Assembly (NCBI GenBank): GCA_019054805.1
Contig: JAHQIY010000004.1
Span: 3,596,001 to 3,660,000, forward strand
Source: Brachionus manjavacas
Lineage: Eukaryota; Rotifera; Eurotatoria; Ploima; Brachionidae
Reading direction: 5' to 3'
DNA: 64,000 nt
Within the stretch, counting starts at the first letter, position 1, and every line of letters begins with the position of its first letter. Below are positions 24,701 to 35,620 of the stretch, piece after piece. The notes beneath the pieces were generated by a model. It was not told the DNA's origin, did no database searches, and saw only the letters and a list, made by a program, of their open reading frames with translations. The position numbers and the translations under genes are program-made.

Positions 24701-25132
24701 CGAAAGATTAGAGCACAATGGTTGCCCATTGTTGAGCATGACAGCCACAAACAGGTCGAGAACAGAGAACGCAATTTTTCGGACGCGTACTGCTCGGGCA
24801 TGCCGGCCAAGAAGCGCCGAATATTGTCGTCCAAAAACGACCTGCTAAAAGAGAATTTGTTCAGAAGGGTCTTGGAAAGGACATTGGAAAATGTGCAGCT
24901 AAAGTCGGATGTAATCGAAGAGGATTTGATCGAACAAACGCTCAAAAAATCCCAATTAGTCGACTATTTTGACGAGGAGTTCGATTTGGCCATCACCGAG
25001 AGACTTAGAAGCGATGTGGATCTCATGGAAATAGTCAAGAGCGAAGAGGCGGTGGCCAATGAGCCTAGTGGTGATGCTTCGCTTGTCTACAACAAAGGAA
25101 GATATTCTAATAGCAGAAAAAGACTTAAATAA
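21716..25132 (+). CDS. BAG6: BAG6 (Scythe/BAT3), ubiquitin-like quality-control chaperone
   Basis: Exons 21716-21778, 21831-21872, 21930-22005 and 22077-25132 join in phase to 1078 aa (human ~1130). The first three exons build the N-terminal ubiquitin-like domain: MLDINVKTIDGQNRSYSVPE, YSVKQFKEKIASSL, GIPIERQRLIFQGRELKDTN, then DVDGKTLHLVQR. A 3.06-kb terminal exon holds the Pro/Gln/Ser-rich region, the conserved ARFLPYLQQYQSMLLNDP and MMHLLGHLFHNLSDLHVNIR blocks, a nuclear-localisation stretch PAKKRRI, and the C-terminal BAG-like helices (ERTLENVQLKSDVIEEDLIE, then ITERLRSDVDL). BAG6 shields hydrophobic segments of mislocalised and tail-anchored proteins and passes them on with UBL4A and TRC35. 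The last exon is strikingly GC-richer than anything around it. Confidence 0.93.
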
Positions 25133-25329
25133 AATTTTGTATTCAATTAAGCTTGTAACTGATTGTTGGAAAAGCGATTAATAATCTTTTTTTTATTTCT
25201 CTTTTTTTTTGTCAAAATTTTTTTATAATTTTAAAATAAAATCTATTCATCGAACATTCATAGCAAAATTACCTGCTTTGAAATTTATTTTTAGTCTCAA
25301 GTTTATTTGTCCGATCATGTAAATGATTT

Positions 25330-25520
25330 ATTTATTTATTTGTTCCGAGCTGATGCTCCTTTAGAATAAAAAAAAAAGATCAGACAGTCAACTTTATAGA
25401 TATGGGCCTTTTTGCGGCTGAGAGAAAAAAAAACTCCATTAGCAGTCAAAAGTATGATTTCACAAATGATCGTGTCGCGCACCTTACAAAGAAAGAAATG
25501 GCTCGGAGTACAATAAAGTA
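25330..25520 (-). repeat. LINE X 3' tip
   Basis: The text TTTGTTCCGAGCTGATGCTC followed by CTTTAGAATAAAAAAA is the reverse complement of the family X 3' terminus, as at 14085, 39630 and 44210. Little of the body is recognisable. The rest of 25133-25660 is AT-rich and featureless. Confidence 0.55.
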
Positions 25521-25660
25521 GGTTGCAAAAATTTTTAAATTAATTATTTTATCTGTCCAAAATTGTTTATTTATTGCACTTGACGAAAAATTGAATGTAA
25601 AATAAAAAAATTAAAATTAAAAATCAAGAAAAAATAAAAGTAAAATAAGTTGAAATATGA

Positions 25661-25760
25661 TACAGTCAAGCCGCGATAATCCGTTCTCAATTATTCGTAA
25701 TTTTCGGAATTCCGACCAAATTCAAATTTCCCTTTACTTCATAGTACAGTTTGTCTAGGA
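25661..25760. repeat. pogo/Tigger-like terminal repeat
   Basis: TACAGTCAAGCCGCGATAAT followed by CCG resembles the ends of pogo-type elements (TACAGTCGA..CGATAATCCG). No partner end or transposase of this family was found nearby. Similar ends occur at 17890 (inverse) and 36641. Confidence 0.45.
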
Positions 25761-25989
25761 AATTTAGAAAATTTATTTTTTTTATGCAAGGTTTGTTTCT
25801 GGGAAGCCGCGCGGCTAAATAAAAAAAATAAAAATATATTTTTTGTTTGAATTTTATTTAGAAAAATTTTTTTATCGGAAAAGTACAAAAACTAGGATAG
25901 AAAAAAAATCGAAAAGAATAATCGCAAAAAAAAGTGAGGCTTATTTTTTATCAATGTCTACAAAATTAAGAACATAATATTTTTTAAAA

Positions 25990-26660
25990 TTTAAAATGGC
26001 CGCCCTTAGCTTTAATTCACTCAGCGACACGTTTTGGCATAGATTCAATCATGTTTCACTAGGAACTTTCAACCATCTATCAAAAGAACACTTTTTAGAT
26101 GCTCTACTGATGTAATCTTTGTTTTAACCGTTTTGTGGTCTATATATGACCATAAATTATCTATTGGATTAAGATCAGGTGATCAAGGGCACCAAGGGAC
26201 GACCGATATTTGTTTTTTTTGAAAGAATCTCGAACGGAATGAGCAGTATGTTTACTAGCCCCATCTTGCTGAAAAATTCAATGCTGACTCTGACCAAAAA
26301 ATATCTCGGCTGATGGTAGCAACTGATTTTCCAGGGTGTCCATGTATACAAACTGATTGATTCTGCCTGTAAAAATAGAGAAATAACCAGTACCTTTATG
26401 ATTAATACATCCCCAAATTCCAACCGAACCTCCACCATTCGGTAACTTTGGTAAATAAAACTAGGGGTGATACTTTTCGCTTGTGAAACGTTTTACGAAC
26501 ACTCTTGCTTTTCTGATAAATACTTCAAAATTAGATTCATCGCTGAAAATAACTTTTGACCAGTCTTTAACAGTCCATCTTTTTCGTTCTTTGCACCATT
26601 TGAGCCTCTTCAACCGGTCCGACACAGTCAAAAGAGGCTTTTTTATTGCAGTACACTTTT
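25990..26660 (-). mobile_element. Tc1/mariner transposase remnant (DD34E type)
   Basis: Minus strand, with frameshifts: KRWTVKDWSKVIFSDESNFE (first catalytic Asp), then GGSVGIWGCINHKGTGYFS, then the decayed IFQQDGASKHTAHSV box (second Asp), then DHLILIQ..IYGHI in place of SPDLNPIENLW, and a C-terminus reading IESMPKRVAE.IKAKGGHF just before 25990. Order and spacing are those of Tc1. Clearly non-functional. Confidence 0.82.
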
Positions 26661-26789
26661 TTATTACTGTATAGTTTTTTTATGAATTTTATCTAAGTAT
26701 TTTTAAAAAGAGTTTTGGAGTGGTTAGAAGTTTTTTTTGGACAATTTATATATCGGTACATTAAAAATCTTGTAAAGAATTAAATTTAA

Positions 26790-27060
26790 TAAAAAAAATT
26801 ATACGTTTGTACGGTTGATTGAATTTGTATTTAAATGAATCTCTTCCATACGCCAAGATTTGAGCGTATGCAACACAAAACAGGCCACAATCATTTGGAC
26901 CAACTTGAGGCTCGACGTTGGCTAAATTAACCCTCTGATTTCCGAATACATCAAACGAAGAATACGACTTTTAGCTTGACAATTGCCTCGATTATTCGTG
27001 CTATCATAAATAAACCAGTTGTTTCGCACATTAATTTTTTTGACTAAACGGGAAAAATGT
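26790..27060 (-). pseudogene. Ulp1-like (C48) cysteine protease fragment
   Basis: Minus-strand frames, shifted once, read RNNWFIYDSTNNRGNCQAKS (~27030-26970) and VEPQVGPNDCGLFCVAYAQI followed by LAYGRDSFKYKF (~26925-26825). The Q-x(5)-DCG-x-F arrangement matches the oxyanion Gln and catalytic Cys region of Ulp1/C48 proteases, and the W..YDS strand matches its Asp strand. The catalytic His segment was not found. Such domains are often carried by DNA transposons. It is a broken copy. Confidence 0.5.
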
Positions 27061-30000
27061 ACAGAAAGAAAAATTTTAAAGGAGGAATTTAATTGTAGGT
27101 AAAATGTTAAATGGGGAAAATGCTACTAAATCAAAAAATAATGATCAATTGTTTTAGAACAAATTTTATAACTTTTATATTTAATTTCAGTATCGAACAC
27201 AATAAATTTATTTTAAAAATTACGACAAACTTATATGAAGTATCTACAAAAATTATATTTGCAAATTATATTGCAATCCGTCGATCAGACCAAATAAAAG
27301 CGTGAAAGTGAAAGCGTATTACTCAATCTTGAAGAAGAAACTCTTAATGATGCGGAATCATTTCCATATCAAAAAGTCTTACAAAAGTCTAACATAAGGA
27401 TAAGAGGCAATATTATTGAATTTAAACTACCTGAATTTTTTGATAATTTATAAGGAAATGGAATCGAAAGTGCAAAACGGTGAGATTAACGAGAATTATT
27501 GAGAGTTAAAGAGCAAACAAGATGGGATTAGTCGATGTTGTTGTTCATGGATCAGCTTTGGTTTTAGAATTGATCAATGATAATCGATGCAAATTCAAAG
27601 AATTAGATGAGATTCATTAGAATCATCCTTATGGTTGTACTAAGAAAAAAAATTTAATTTTTACGTAGATTTTTTTTAAGTTTTCTTTTACTTAAAAGGT
27701 TTTTTTATTGATTAAATGACAAAGATTAAACTTTTTGAAAAGATTAAAATACTCTTCTACTCCTCATGTCCTTTCTAACCCATATTTTGGTAATGCTATT
27801 TTGAAAGTGATATCAATTGCGTAAAGCCCACTAAAATGGCAGTTTTATGCTTTTGAATTGATGACATAAAAAATATATAAAAAAAGGCGTTTTTTTTTTT
27901 TATTTTCCAGCTAATTACATACTTAAAAACAATTCTTTTGTCAACAAAAAAAAATTCTTAAGTTCTGAGGCGTACTGTATAAAACGAAAAAGTTTTGTCA
28001 AATTGGAGAGTCCATATAAGAAAATTTGTGAACGGACCGTCCAACCAACTGAACAGCTTCAAGGAAGAAAAAATTAATTAAAAAAACATTTGGAATCTAG
28101 ATAATATTTCAAAATTTACAATCCGCACAAAATTGATAAGAGTTTTTCAAATTAAAGTCTGTAATGAAAACTTTAAAATTTAATTGTTTTTTATTTTATC
28201 AAAAAAAAAAATTGATAGATTTTTTCATATTTTCATAATTATCTTTGGTGACATTTAGAGCATATTCAATTTATGTTTTATTTTACAGTTTTATTTATTC
28301 TTAATATTTAAAACCCAAATGTGTGAAAAAAGTAAAATCTTCATGCAAATACTAGATAACTAACTTTATTTGATAATTAAATGTAGTGTTTTTATAATTA
28401 CCTAATCCATTTTTAGAAATATATTAATGAATAGCTTTTGTTTTCTCTTGGCGCAAATTTTTTTCTTATGGTAGCAATTAAATTATTTTTAATAGAAGAT
28501 CATTAAGTAAATAGTTTATTTTATTTTATTAGTAGTAAAAATTTGAGACGTAATAACTAATTATTATATGATTAATTGAAACATGAGTTCACATTAGTTC
28601 TGATAAGCAAAATATTATATGATTGAACAATAATAAATGCTATATTATTAAATCAATGATCAATAATATCAAAGAAAAAGCGACATTAAGAGATCGATTA
28701 CCATTGGGAGATTTTATGAGAGCTATAGACAATTTGATAGAAAAATAATAAGTGTCAGGAATCAAATTGTTTGACAACAAAAAATTCAAAATAATTCCTG
28801 AAATATCAACCCATGAATGGATGCTAATAATAAATAAATAATTGATTGTTATTTCTTTTTCTATTTTTCACACTCTTTTTATTATTTTGTATTCTACTAA
28901 ATATTTTTGTTCCTGTTTGACATAATATTTACTACTTTTTTTTCCTCAAATAAAATTGCTACTACAATATATTCCATATAATAAGTGTAAATTTTTTAAC
29001 AACTAAAAAATAAAATTGATATAAAAATCACCGTAAAAAGGAAAAAATTCAAATTTATCGAAGTTCAATCATTTAAGTTTTCCTTTCAAGAAATGGTGTT
29101 TTTACAGACATTTAATTTAATTATTTTAATTGTTTTTATATCAATTTTCCAAAAAAATTTTTAAATAAAAAAAGAGAAATCTTTTTTTATTTTCATTATT
29201 CCGGAAGCGGAGCAACAGGATAAAACCTTGTTTACTTAAAATTTTTTAAACCGGAAGATTTCTTACAAAAAATCCCAAAATCATTGTGTAGTGGATAATG
29301 TTTAAAATTTGAAAAATTTAATAGCTAAATATTTGTATTTAATAGTAAAATATTATTCATGAATGAGTTGTAGTAGGCTCGAATAAGTATCATTGAGTTT
29401 ATTTTTAAGACAACAATGTGACTTTATCAGACAAATTTAGCTATCTGTTATCTTTAAAATCAGATTTATTCAGAATGGTTTCATATCCTATTTCCTTTGA
29501 CAGAATCAATGGTTTTCAATTGAAAAATAATTTTTTTATTCATCGTTTTTAGTCAGGTCTTTCTTTTTAAGTATTTTTAGGCGTTTAAAAAATTTCAAGA
29601 CATCTTATCATCCTGGTTTGACACTTAAATTTAATTTACTTTTTTACGCAAACCGTATTCTTTTTGATTAACATATTTTACGTAAAATCCAAGTTTCAAA
29701 TTTTTATATGCCTTAAAAAAAAATTAAAAGATAAACTTGGCTGCAGATTAAAAATTTCTTTAAAATTAAAGACCAAGGTCCAAAAGAATGTTCATATGTT
29801 AAAGAAAACAGTTAAAATTTGAAAATTTTCTATTTTTAAAATTCTGGTCTGTGGATTCTTCAAAAAATACTTGGTAAAAGCATTTAAATTTTAGATAATG
29901 AGTAAAATTTTTTTTAAATTTTTTGAAAAAAAAAGTACTAAAATTCAATTTTTTGTTTTGATGGCTTTCAAATTAACAAATGGTTTAATAGATCCAAATT

Positions 30001-30194
30001 TAAAATGGATGTTGAATCAGCTTACCTTTTTTATTAGATTTTACAAAAATTAAAATTTTCGGTAACTAAGTGCATATATTTTTGATTACGACTTTTAATT
30101 AAATTTCAATAATTTACACTACATAATTAAAATTAAGTGGGAAATCCAAGCGCATAGACAACAGTTATTTTACATTGTTAAGAGATTATAAACA
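27061..30194. other. AT-rich intergenic stretch, no supported gene
   Basis: Three kilobases with no recognisable gene. A moderately open plus-strand stretch at 27300-27450 (SVLLNLEEETLNDAESFPYQ) resembles no family I know and may be transposon debris. The remainder is homopolymer-rich. Confidence 0.45.
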
Positions 30195-30722
30195 ATGTTG
30201 GACTTAGACTTGAACTTTAACGATTCGAAACTGAAAAACCCAAAGCATTTGTTTAAAATTAAGTGTGACCAGAGCAATGATGATTTTGAAATATATGGAC
30301 GTCCGTGTGAGCTCTCTGCCTTCAGCTTTGTACCAAAAAATCGTAACTATGAGCCTGTGGAGAGAAGTATTTATAATTCCAAGGCAAATATAAACAAGGA
30401 TCAAAACGTTCTGGATTACGATCGCTTGTTTAATGTTGAGTACGACTACAACAATAAGGTACATCGCTGTGACAGAAAACATGCAAAGCTCATCGGTCTT
30501 GACACTTGGTCCGAAGAGATCAAGAAAGAGATACCCTCCAAAAGTAACCATGAATATGGAAAACATGTCTTGAAGATGGGCGAGCCAGAGATAGAGAACG
30601 TCAAGTATGAGAGTAATTTAGATCCACCAGAGAGAAAACATGTCAGAATTGCCAAGATTAGATCAGAGTTTTATAATAGAAATGAAATTAACGATTTGAA
30701 TATAAAAAATAATGGGTTCTAA
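30195..30722 (+). CDS. CFAP90 (C5orf49)-like ciliary protein
   Basis: A single 175-aa exon from a clear ATG. The diagnostic part is CELSAFSFVPKNRNYEPVER (residues ~36-55), then YDRLFNVEYDYNNKVHRCDR with KHAKLIGLDTWSEE, then a YGKHV block and IRSEFYNRNEI near the end. This order (LSAFSFVP, YDRLF, KLHRDDREHAK, YG) is that of vertebrate C5orf49/CFAP90, a small microtubule-associated protein of motile cilia. Length agrees. Identification is from memory of the family pattern, so the symbol is left blank. Flanks are AT-rich; no intron is apparent. Confidence 0.68.
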   Translation: MLDLDLNFNDSKLKNPKHLFKIKCDQSNDDFEIYGRPCELSAFSFVPKNRNYEPVERSIYNSKANINKDQNVLDYDRLFNVEYDYNNKVHRCDRKHAKLIGLDTWSEEIKKEIPSKSNHEYGKHVLKMGEPEIENVKYESNLDPPERKHVRIAKIRSEFYNRNEINDLNIKNNGF

Positions 30723-31870
30723 ATACAAATATGTAAGAGTTTAATATAAAATAGTTTAAATAAATTTTTAATTTAAATTTATTCTTTTGTTTATGGTCAT
30801 GATTAAAGTGTTTGATTATTTTAAATTATAATTCACTATTTTGTTAGGTCAAGTATTATCAAATTATATTTAAAAGAATAGCAATACGTAAAAAATCTGT
30901 TTATTGTTTCAAAATTTATACACTGGTTGAAAAAAATTTATCTTAGTAAAACCAAAATGATGAATTTTTGTTTGATTAATCACATTATTTAGTTAAAGTC
31001 TATAATATATTGTTGTCAAAAAAATTGAGCCTCATTGTCAAAGAAAAAATTAAAAAAAAAATAAGTGCAAAAAAGGAAAGTTGATTTGGAAAAAATTATT
31101 GTAAATTAAGAAAATGAGAAAAAATTTAAAAAAAGCCATCAGATTAAAAATAATTCTAAAATTATTTAAAATATGTAATGAAACAAAATACTTTGAGTGA
31201 ATAAAAATTAGCTATTTAAAGTATTGAAATCAAAAATGGAATATTTAAACAAAACCAAAAATTTGAATTTTAATAATTTTAATTTTTGAAATATATGATA
31301 TACATCGTTTTATTTTGGATAATTTCTGATTAAAGATAATTAGATTTTCAGTAAATAAAAATTAAACTCATTCTATTTCACTTAAAAGTTTAATTTCAAA
31401 AATGAAAATGAAAATGCTTGCACTATAAACTAAAATTTTTTCATTTTAAACTGTAAAAAATATTTAAAATATAACTTGGTATGTCTTTTGAATTGTATTT
31501 CAATAGTAGATACATTTTGTTATTCAAACACAAAAAATTAAAATTATATTAAATTGATATGATATTCGAGTTTGTTTGAATCTAATCAATACATTTAAAC
31601 AAGAATAATATTTAATTAGCAAAAAGAAATCCAACAAAAAAATAAGGCGATTTTAATTTCAACGTAAATTTTCGTAAAATACAGTTATCATGGAATTGCT
31701 GTATGTTTGAATATCCCGCATTTAATTTGTTGCTATCTTGAATCAAAAAATTCTAATCATGAAAATCACTTTTTAATGATATATTTATTAACTAATAGTA
31801 AAAATCAGATTGCATATTATTTATGATATTTTTAATTTTCAATGAAAAATTTATGCTTATAAAATTAAAT
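30723..31870. other. AT-rich intergenic stretch
   Basis: No gene, RNA or transposon recognised. Confidence 0.5.
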
Positions 31871-31875
31871 ATAGA

Positions 31876-32390
31876 AGAAGTAGTAGTAGTGTGAGCTGTA
31901 ACACATAAGTGTGAGTGCAGTTCATAACGCTGCACTTTATCAGCTTGCAACCTAGGTTGCATTAAGTCAAAGTTCCTCAGTATTAGATTCTGTAAACAGA
32001 TCTTCTCCAGGTCTCCGACTTCATGTGTTCATGACTTCATTGGCCTTAAACAGATTGACCGTATCAGTCCCTACTATTTCCGAGGGTAATAGGTTCCAGG
32101 TTGTAGCTGTTCGGTTAAGTAGGAACTTATCACTCATAGCCCCTTCTTGCTTTTCCCTAATTATTGTGTCTCCTACTTGTCCCTTCACTTACTCCCTCAT
32201 TCTCTCTGATATCCAAATCTACCCTCTCGAACCCTTTCATTATCTTATATATTTGTAATAAGTCCCCTCTTTTCCTTCTTGTTTCCAGGTCTGTATACCC
32301 AAGCTCCCTAAGTCTATCTTCGTGTTCTAATCCTCTTAATTCTATTACCATCTTAGTATGTTTATTTATATTATTTAAATACGGTTAAAG
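31876..32390 (-). mobile_element. CR1-like LINE 3' fragment with (TAC)n tail
   Basis: Minus-strand frame VIELRGLEHEDRLRELGYTD followed by LETRRKRGDLLQIYKIMKGF matches the post-RT block of the array LINE (GMEYENRLERMGLTSLETRR). It continues through a 3' region to (TAC)4 at 31879-31890. Only the last ~0.5 kb remains. Confidence 0.82.
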
Positions 32391-32459
32391 TTTAATATTA
32401 TTGAAAATTCGATTCGATCACTAGCTATTCATTTAAATAAATATAATACTTTGAAATTA

Positions 32460-33900
32460 ATTAATTCCCAAACAACGTGTTTGGGTTCATCCATGTCAAA
32501 TTGGTTAGACGTAACCAGCGGAGTCAAGGTTCAGTATCGGGACCACTTTTATTTTCAATATTCATAAATGACATTTCGACTTATTTAGTTAATAAATGTG
32601 ATAAATATGCCGATGATACTAAAGTTTTGTCTGTAATTAAGTGTTTACAAGACAATCTTTTACTTCAAAAATATTTAGACTTTATTTCAAGTTGGTCACT
32701 TACTTGGTTTTTGGATTTAAATATCGAAAAATGCGGTGTAATGCATGTTGGCTCAAAAATCCGGGTCTATTGCGTTATGTGATCACTGATTCACATAAAA
32801 GGTGAAACAGCTTACCCAACCTAAATAGGTGATCAGTTGTGTTCACTTATTAGGTGAACCAAAAATATGTGTACAAAAAAAATTATTTCGAAAATCAATA
32901 TTTATTTTTTAATTTTTTTGAATTAAAGGTGAACCAAAAAAAATTTTTTTTATTGATTCTTATGCTTTCTTGACATTTAATAAATGCTAGAATTTTTTCT
33001 GGTTTTTCTAAACAATGAAAAAAAAGACCCAGCATATACCGAATTGTAAACACGACAAGTTCTACATCTCCAATTAAGAATTATATTTTTGGCGTTTTTT
33101 TCTCTTTTTCTGAGATCGGGTTCCATTTCTGATTCAAAATTTTCACAATTTTCGTTTCCACATGTTTAAATTGGTAAAACTAGTCCTAACTCGCTAAGCT
33201 TTACAAATTCTTTATATTCGTGACTCTCTTTTACTGATTTAAGCTTATCGCTCATTGTTTAAAAAATCTTTTTGATCAAGTTTATAAAATTTAAAAAAGC
33301 GTTTAATTTTCTTAAATTATTATTTCAAGTATTTTATTGTAATTTTAGTATTTTTAGTGCGAAAGTTTTGCAATTTTTTTAAAATAAGATGACTATTTAT
33401 TAAAGCTAAAATTTTGAAAAATCAAATTTTTATTTACTTTGTCATAATTTTTTTGGTAAGTATCATTTTAGGTGATCATTTTGAAAAAATTTTTAATTAA
33501 TTAGTACACATATTTTTGGTTCACCTAAAAAGTGAACACAACTGATCACCTATTTAGGTTGGATAAGTTGGTTCACCTTTTATGTGAACCAGTGATCACA
33601 TAACGCAATGGACTCAAAAATCCTTTGTTTAATTATACAATATTTAGTAGATACGGCAGAAAGAATTTATCTAAATCAAATCTTGAAAAAGATCTAGGTG
33701 TTTATATTCAAAATGACTTGAAGTGAACTAACCAAGTAAAATATTGCTTCAGTCGTGGAAATCGTATTTTGAGTATGATTGCTAAGAGTTTCATTGATAC
33801 ATTGGGAATGCTTTAGACAGCACTGGTTAGACCTAATTTAGAGTTTTCCATTAGCTCATGTTGTCCATCTTTCAAGGAATGCCTCTTGATTTGAAGAAAA
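32460..33900 (+). mobile_element. CR1-like LINE RT fragment, split by a TIR element
   Basis: The plus-strand frame carries QGSVSGPLLFSIFINDISTY, then KYADDTKVLSVIKCLQDNL, then FLDLNIEKCGVMHVGSK up to 32760. After the 851-bp insertion the same protein resumes: NPLFNYTIFSRYGRKNLSKS followed by NLEKDLGVYIQNDLK and a decayed ALVRPNLEFSISSC (33620-33880). 5' and 3' ends are missing. Confidence 0.82.
32763..33613. mobile_element. 851-bp non-autonomous DNA transposon with ~110-bp TIRs
   Basis: Left end GGGTCTATTGCGTTATGTGA and right end ..TCACATAACGCAATGGAC are inverted repeats extending ~110 bp (32763-32873 and 33504-33613), with internal GTTCACTT/AAGTGAAC and GGTGATCAGTTGTG/CACAACTGATCACC matches. 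A perfect 10-bp direct repeat TCAAAAATCC flanks it (32753-32762, 33614-33623), within a LINE ORF that reads on across the insertion. The interior has no transposase frame. The motif GGTGAACCAAAAA recurs inside at ~32928. Confidence 0.85.
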
Positions 33901-35620
33901 AACTTATCTTTAAAAATTCTAGAAATATAATCTTTTTTCTATTTCTATTATTATCATCGCCGAGCCTGGCGTAATTTTGAAATAAATTAAATTAAATTTA
34001 TCGTTTCTTTTTAAATCTTTTTCTTGATAGGAATCACTCAATACTTATGTCCTTCGGAATAATTGTGTTCAGCACAATATTTCTTTAATATTCAGGATCC
34101 CTAGTTCTTATTTTTGTTGAGTTGAATGATTTTAAGTTAAGAAAATATAGAAAATAAACTCGGTTCAGTAACTTCTCTGTCAGATTGAAGCTCAAAAGGT
34201 AATTTTAAAGGAAATTAGAGCTTTCTCTTTTTCCGTTAGATAGCATGGGAAAAATTATTATATATTGTTTCAAAATTTTCAACCGTCAAATACGATTTTA
34301 ATGTAATTTAAAAGTCTCTAAATCAAAAAAAAATTAAAATATAAATTCTTTATATAATTATATAGAACAAATTTTGGATAAAAAAAAGATAGCAAAGCAT
34401 CTCAAATTATAATTGAATTTTCTTTAGTTAAAAGAATTTAAACCTCATGTTCACAGATTTTTAAAACCCAGAACTAGTAGAAAACCACTTGTAAGGCATT
34501 TAGTGGAAAAATCCGAAAAAATTCTAAATTAATTTTTTCTAATTTTTGAACACCACTTGTTTTTGTACAGAATTGGTGTTAAATGAAATAAAATTGAAAA
34601 AAACATTTTTTTATCATATCCTAAAGAGTTCTTTTGTTGGAAAATTTAATATTTTCAAAATTTGAATCAAAAGCATTTTTTTTCTTTATTTAAATCTTCA
34701 ATAAAATTAAAAAGATAAACTGCTAATAAAAAAAATGTGTTAAAACAGAAAAATTTTTAACACATTTTTAATGTAGTATGATAGTAAGCTATTTTGTCAT
34801 TCTTTTTACCTTTTTGACTATTGTTCACATCTTTTTAAAGATTGACTGTAATTGGTAGCATTCAAAAACTAAATAAATATTATATCTAACAGCAACTGAT
34901 ATTTATTACATAAAATTCAATTATTTAATATATACAAAAAATTTAATTAAAGGCACTTTAATTAATTTAGAACAATTTTTAAGTGTAAAATAAACTTTTT
35001 CAAAAAAAATCATTCAAAATCTTTTTATTTTTGTCTTATAATAAGAAAGTACCTCTTAATTGTGTCATAACATAAAAACTTAAATAAGCAAAATATTGAT
35101 TAGAGAGATTTTTTTAAACTTTTTTCTAATTAAAATCAAACAATTAAATGAGTAATTTAAAACAAGATTTAGAGGATTTGAAGTCAAGCTCAATAGACAT
35201 AAGTTGAATTTATTTAAATTCAAAGATTATTAAAACAATCTAAATATCTCAATTGTATAATCTCTTTGTTTGTTTTCAAATATTAATCATAAAGAAAAAT
35301 TAGCGTCCAATTTAAGGATGTTTTGAGTAACCTCGATAGCTAAGAAATCTAACCACCTATTTTCTGTTTTTTTAAAATTATTTAAGCATTAAGAGATTAA
35401 TAAATTTGAAAAATTAGCCTTAAATTTTACGGGGATAATATTTTTTGTTGTGCTATCTTCTTTTTTATTTAGCAGTGGTTTTTTAATCCGGGTCTTATGT
35501 AATCTTAACAAGAAGATAGAAAATATCTCTAGTCTTTTGTCTTTTTGAAATAATTACGAAACATGGTCTATTGAAATACTCAGCGTTTGCTATTCTTTGA
35601 TAATTGTTCAAAATCATAAT
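33901..35620. other. AT-rich intergenic stretch upstream of the astacin gene
   Basis: No gene or repeat recognised. The astacin promoter presumably lies at its right end. Confidence 0.5.

Noticed and set aside
22248..24945. Many long antisense and alternate frames over BAG6
   Set aside because: Shadows produced by the GC-rich BAG6 exon. None resembles a protein family.
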